DNA of 5,890 nucleotides. Origin: Betaproteobacteria bacterium (GTDB lineage: Bacteria > Pseudomonadota > Gammaproteobacteria > Burkholderiales > Casimicrobiaceae). The position numbers and the translations under genes are program-made. Where the stretch lies: NCBI GenBank assembly GCA_005889025.1, contig VBCZ01000064.1, positions 1-5,890 on the forward strand, given 5' to 3'. Position 1 is the first letter of the stretch; each line of letters opens with the position of its first letter. Under the pieces are notes generated by a model that saw nothing but the letters and a program-made list of their open reading frames with translations, did no database searches and was not told where the DNA came from. Shown here piece after piece: positions 5,176 through 5,890 of this stretch.

Positions 5176-5224
5176 CTTCGGCAAGCGTGACGTTGGCCGA
5201 CTGATGGTCGGACCCGTATCATCC

Positions 5225-5890
5225 ATGGCCCGTTTCAATAACAACTCCGCGCCGACGAATCGTTTGTTGGCGACGCTTACCCGCGCAGATCTTGCGCGCC
5301 TCATGCCATCGCTCGAACACGTCGATTTGGAGCTCGGTCAGACACTGCACGAGCCGGGACGGGCTCAGGAGCACTTCTACTTTCCCAGCACCTGTATTGT
5401 GTCCCTGCTCGGCGTGTTGAAGAACGGCGACAGTGCCGAGGTCGCCCTGACTGGGCGCGAAGGCGGGGTGGGATTAGGGCTCATCCTGGGCGGCGATACC
5501 ACGCTCACGCGGGCCACGGTCCAGAGCGCGGGCACGGCCTTGCGCTGGAAGACGACCGCGTTGCGCAGAGAGATGAAGCGCGGCGGACCCGTCCAGCGGT
5601 TGCTCCTGCGATACGTTCAGGCCGTGTGGACCCAGACGGCGCAGTCCGCGCTGTGCAATCGCCACCACACGGTCGAGCAGCAACTGTGCCGATGGCTCCT
5701 TCTCAGCCTCGACCGCATCGATGGCAACGTACTCCGAATGACGCAGAAATTGATTGCGACCATGCTCGGCGTGCGGCGAGAAAGACTGGCGCTCGTGGCG
5801 AAAAGGATGCAAGCCATCGGCTGGATCTCCTACCGGCACGGCGTGATTGTCGTCAGAGAGCGTGCCGCGCTGGAGGCCAAGGCTTGCGAG
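5225..5890 (+). CDS. Crp/Fnr-family transcription regulator (3' end outside window)
   Basis: The frame is open to the right edge with 222 codons visible; family members of this type run to about 230-245 aa, so only the tail is missing. The N-terminal part (about 12-115) is a cyclic-nucleotide-binding-like beta-roll: 'NRLLATLTRADLARLMP', 'LELGQTLHEPG', 'FYFPSTCIVSLL', 'GREGGVGLGLILGG' and 'TRATVQSAG' (95-103). A long dimerisation helix follows (about 122-143), then the family block 'CNRHHTVEQQLCRWLLLSLD' (144-163), and a helix-turn-helix around 172-196 ('MTQKLIATMLGVRRERLALV'). The usual cAMP-contact Glu/Arg arrangement is not clear, and there is no N-terminal Cys cluster for an Fe-S centre as in FNR, so the ligand is unknown. 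The ATG at 5225 fits the family start; an in-frame ATG at 5204 would add 7 residues, and neither has a clear SD. It probably binds the nearby palindrome. Confidence 0.88.
   Translation, partial: MARFNNNSAPTNRLLATLTRADLARLMPSLEHVDLELGQTLHEPGRAQEHFYFPSTCIVSLLGVLKNGDSAEVALTGREGGVGLGLILGGDTTLTRATVQSAGTALRWKTTALRREMKRGGPVQRLLLRYVQAVWTQTAQSALCNRHHTVEQQLCRWLLLSLDRIDGNVLRMTQKLIATMLGVRRERLALVAKRMQAIGWISYRHGVIVVRERAALEAKACE

Larger units (their letters stand above)
4854..5224. other. Divergent intergenic region before the Crp/Fnr gene
   Basis: A 371-bp region with no convincing gene. Several ATG, GTG or TTG frames cross it but lack an SD and look Arg/Ala-rich, as expected for random frames in GC-rich DNA. 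It holds a 20-bp palindrome (5079-5098), an AT-rich promoter-like stretch (about 5135-5175) and a small stem, CCGAC/GTCGG (5197-5211), close to the start of the regulator gene. Promoters for both flanking transcripts must lie here. Confidence 0.6.

Overview
The window reads as chromosomal DNA of a GC-rich Gram-negative bacterium, most likely a proteobacterium. The clues are the high GC content of all coding frames, two Sec-type exported proteins, a bacterial member of the DOPA 4,5-dioxygenase family, and a Crp/Fnr-type regulator with the conserved 'CNRHH..xQQLCRWLL' block that is common in Proteobacteria. The genus cannot be told from the sequence alone. There is no rRNA, tRNA, CRISPR array, transposase or phage gene.

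Layout from left to right. (a) 2-304, plus: the C-terminal end of an alpha/beta hydrolase, cut by the window edge; the residue expected to be the catalytic His is Tyr. (b) 335-688, minus: a DOPA 4,5-dioxygenase-family protein, convergent with (a) and preceded by a strong Shine-Dalgarno. (c) 821-3508, minus: a large exported BNR/Asp-box beta-propeller protein (895 aa, GTG start), followed by a terminator-like hairpin at 775-800. (d) 3509-3776: an intergenic region holding a TTGACA box for the next gene. (e) 3777-4043, plus: a small exported Ala/Pro/Lys-rich protein with its own SD and a strong intrinsic terminator at 4067-4090, so it looks like a one-gene transcript. (f) 4091-4327: non-coding, with a 7-bp-stem dyad. 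(g) 4853 down to 4328, minus: a short cluster of unrecognised small genes. A 79-aa helical protein comes first and a 73-aa basic-tailed, winged-helix-like protein comes last. They appear to be linked by stop/start overlaps through a possible 23-codon ORF. (h) 4854-5224: a divergent intergenic region with a perfect 9-bp inverted repeat (5079-5098) and an AT-rich promoter-like stretch. (i) 5225-5890, plus: a Crp/Fnr-family transcription regulator that runs off the right edge; about 222 codons are visible and only the extreme C-terminus is missing.

The genes do not form one obvious pathway. The clearest functional link is local: the palindrome at 5079-5098 has Crp/Fnr-operator geometry (TGTGC-N6-GCACA) and lies between the small-gene cluster and the Crp/Fnr gene. 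This suggests autoregulation or divergent control by that regulator, which is an inference. The most unusual points are this operator candidate, the overlapping small-ORF chain, the His-to-Tyr change in the hydrolase, and the four closely spaced cysteine pairs in the exported propeller.
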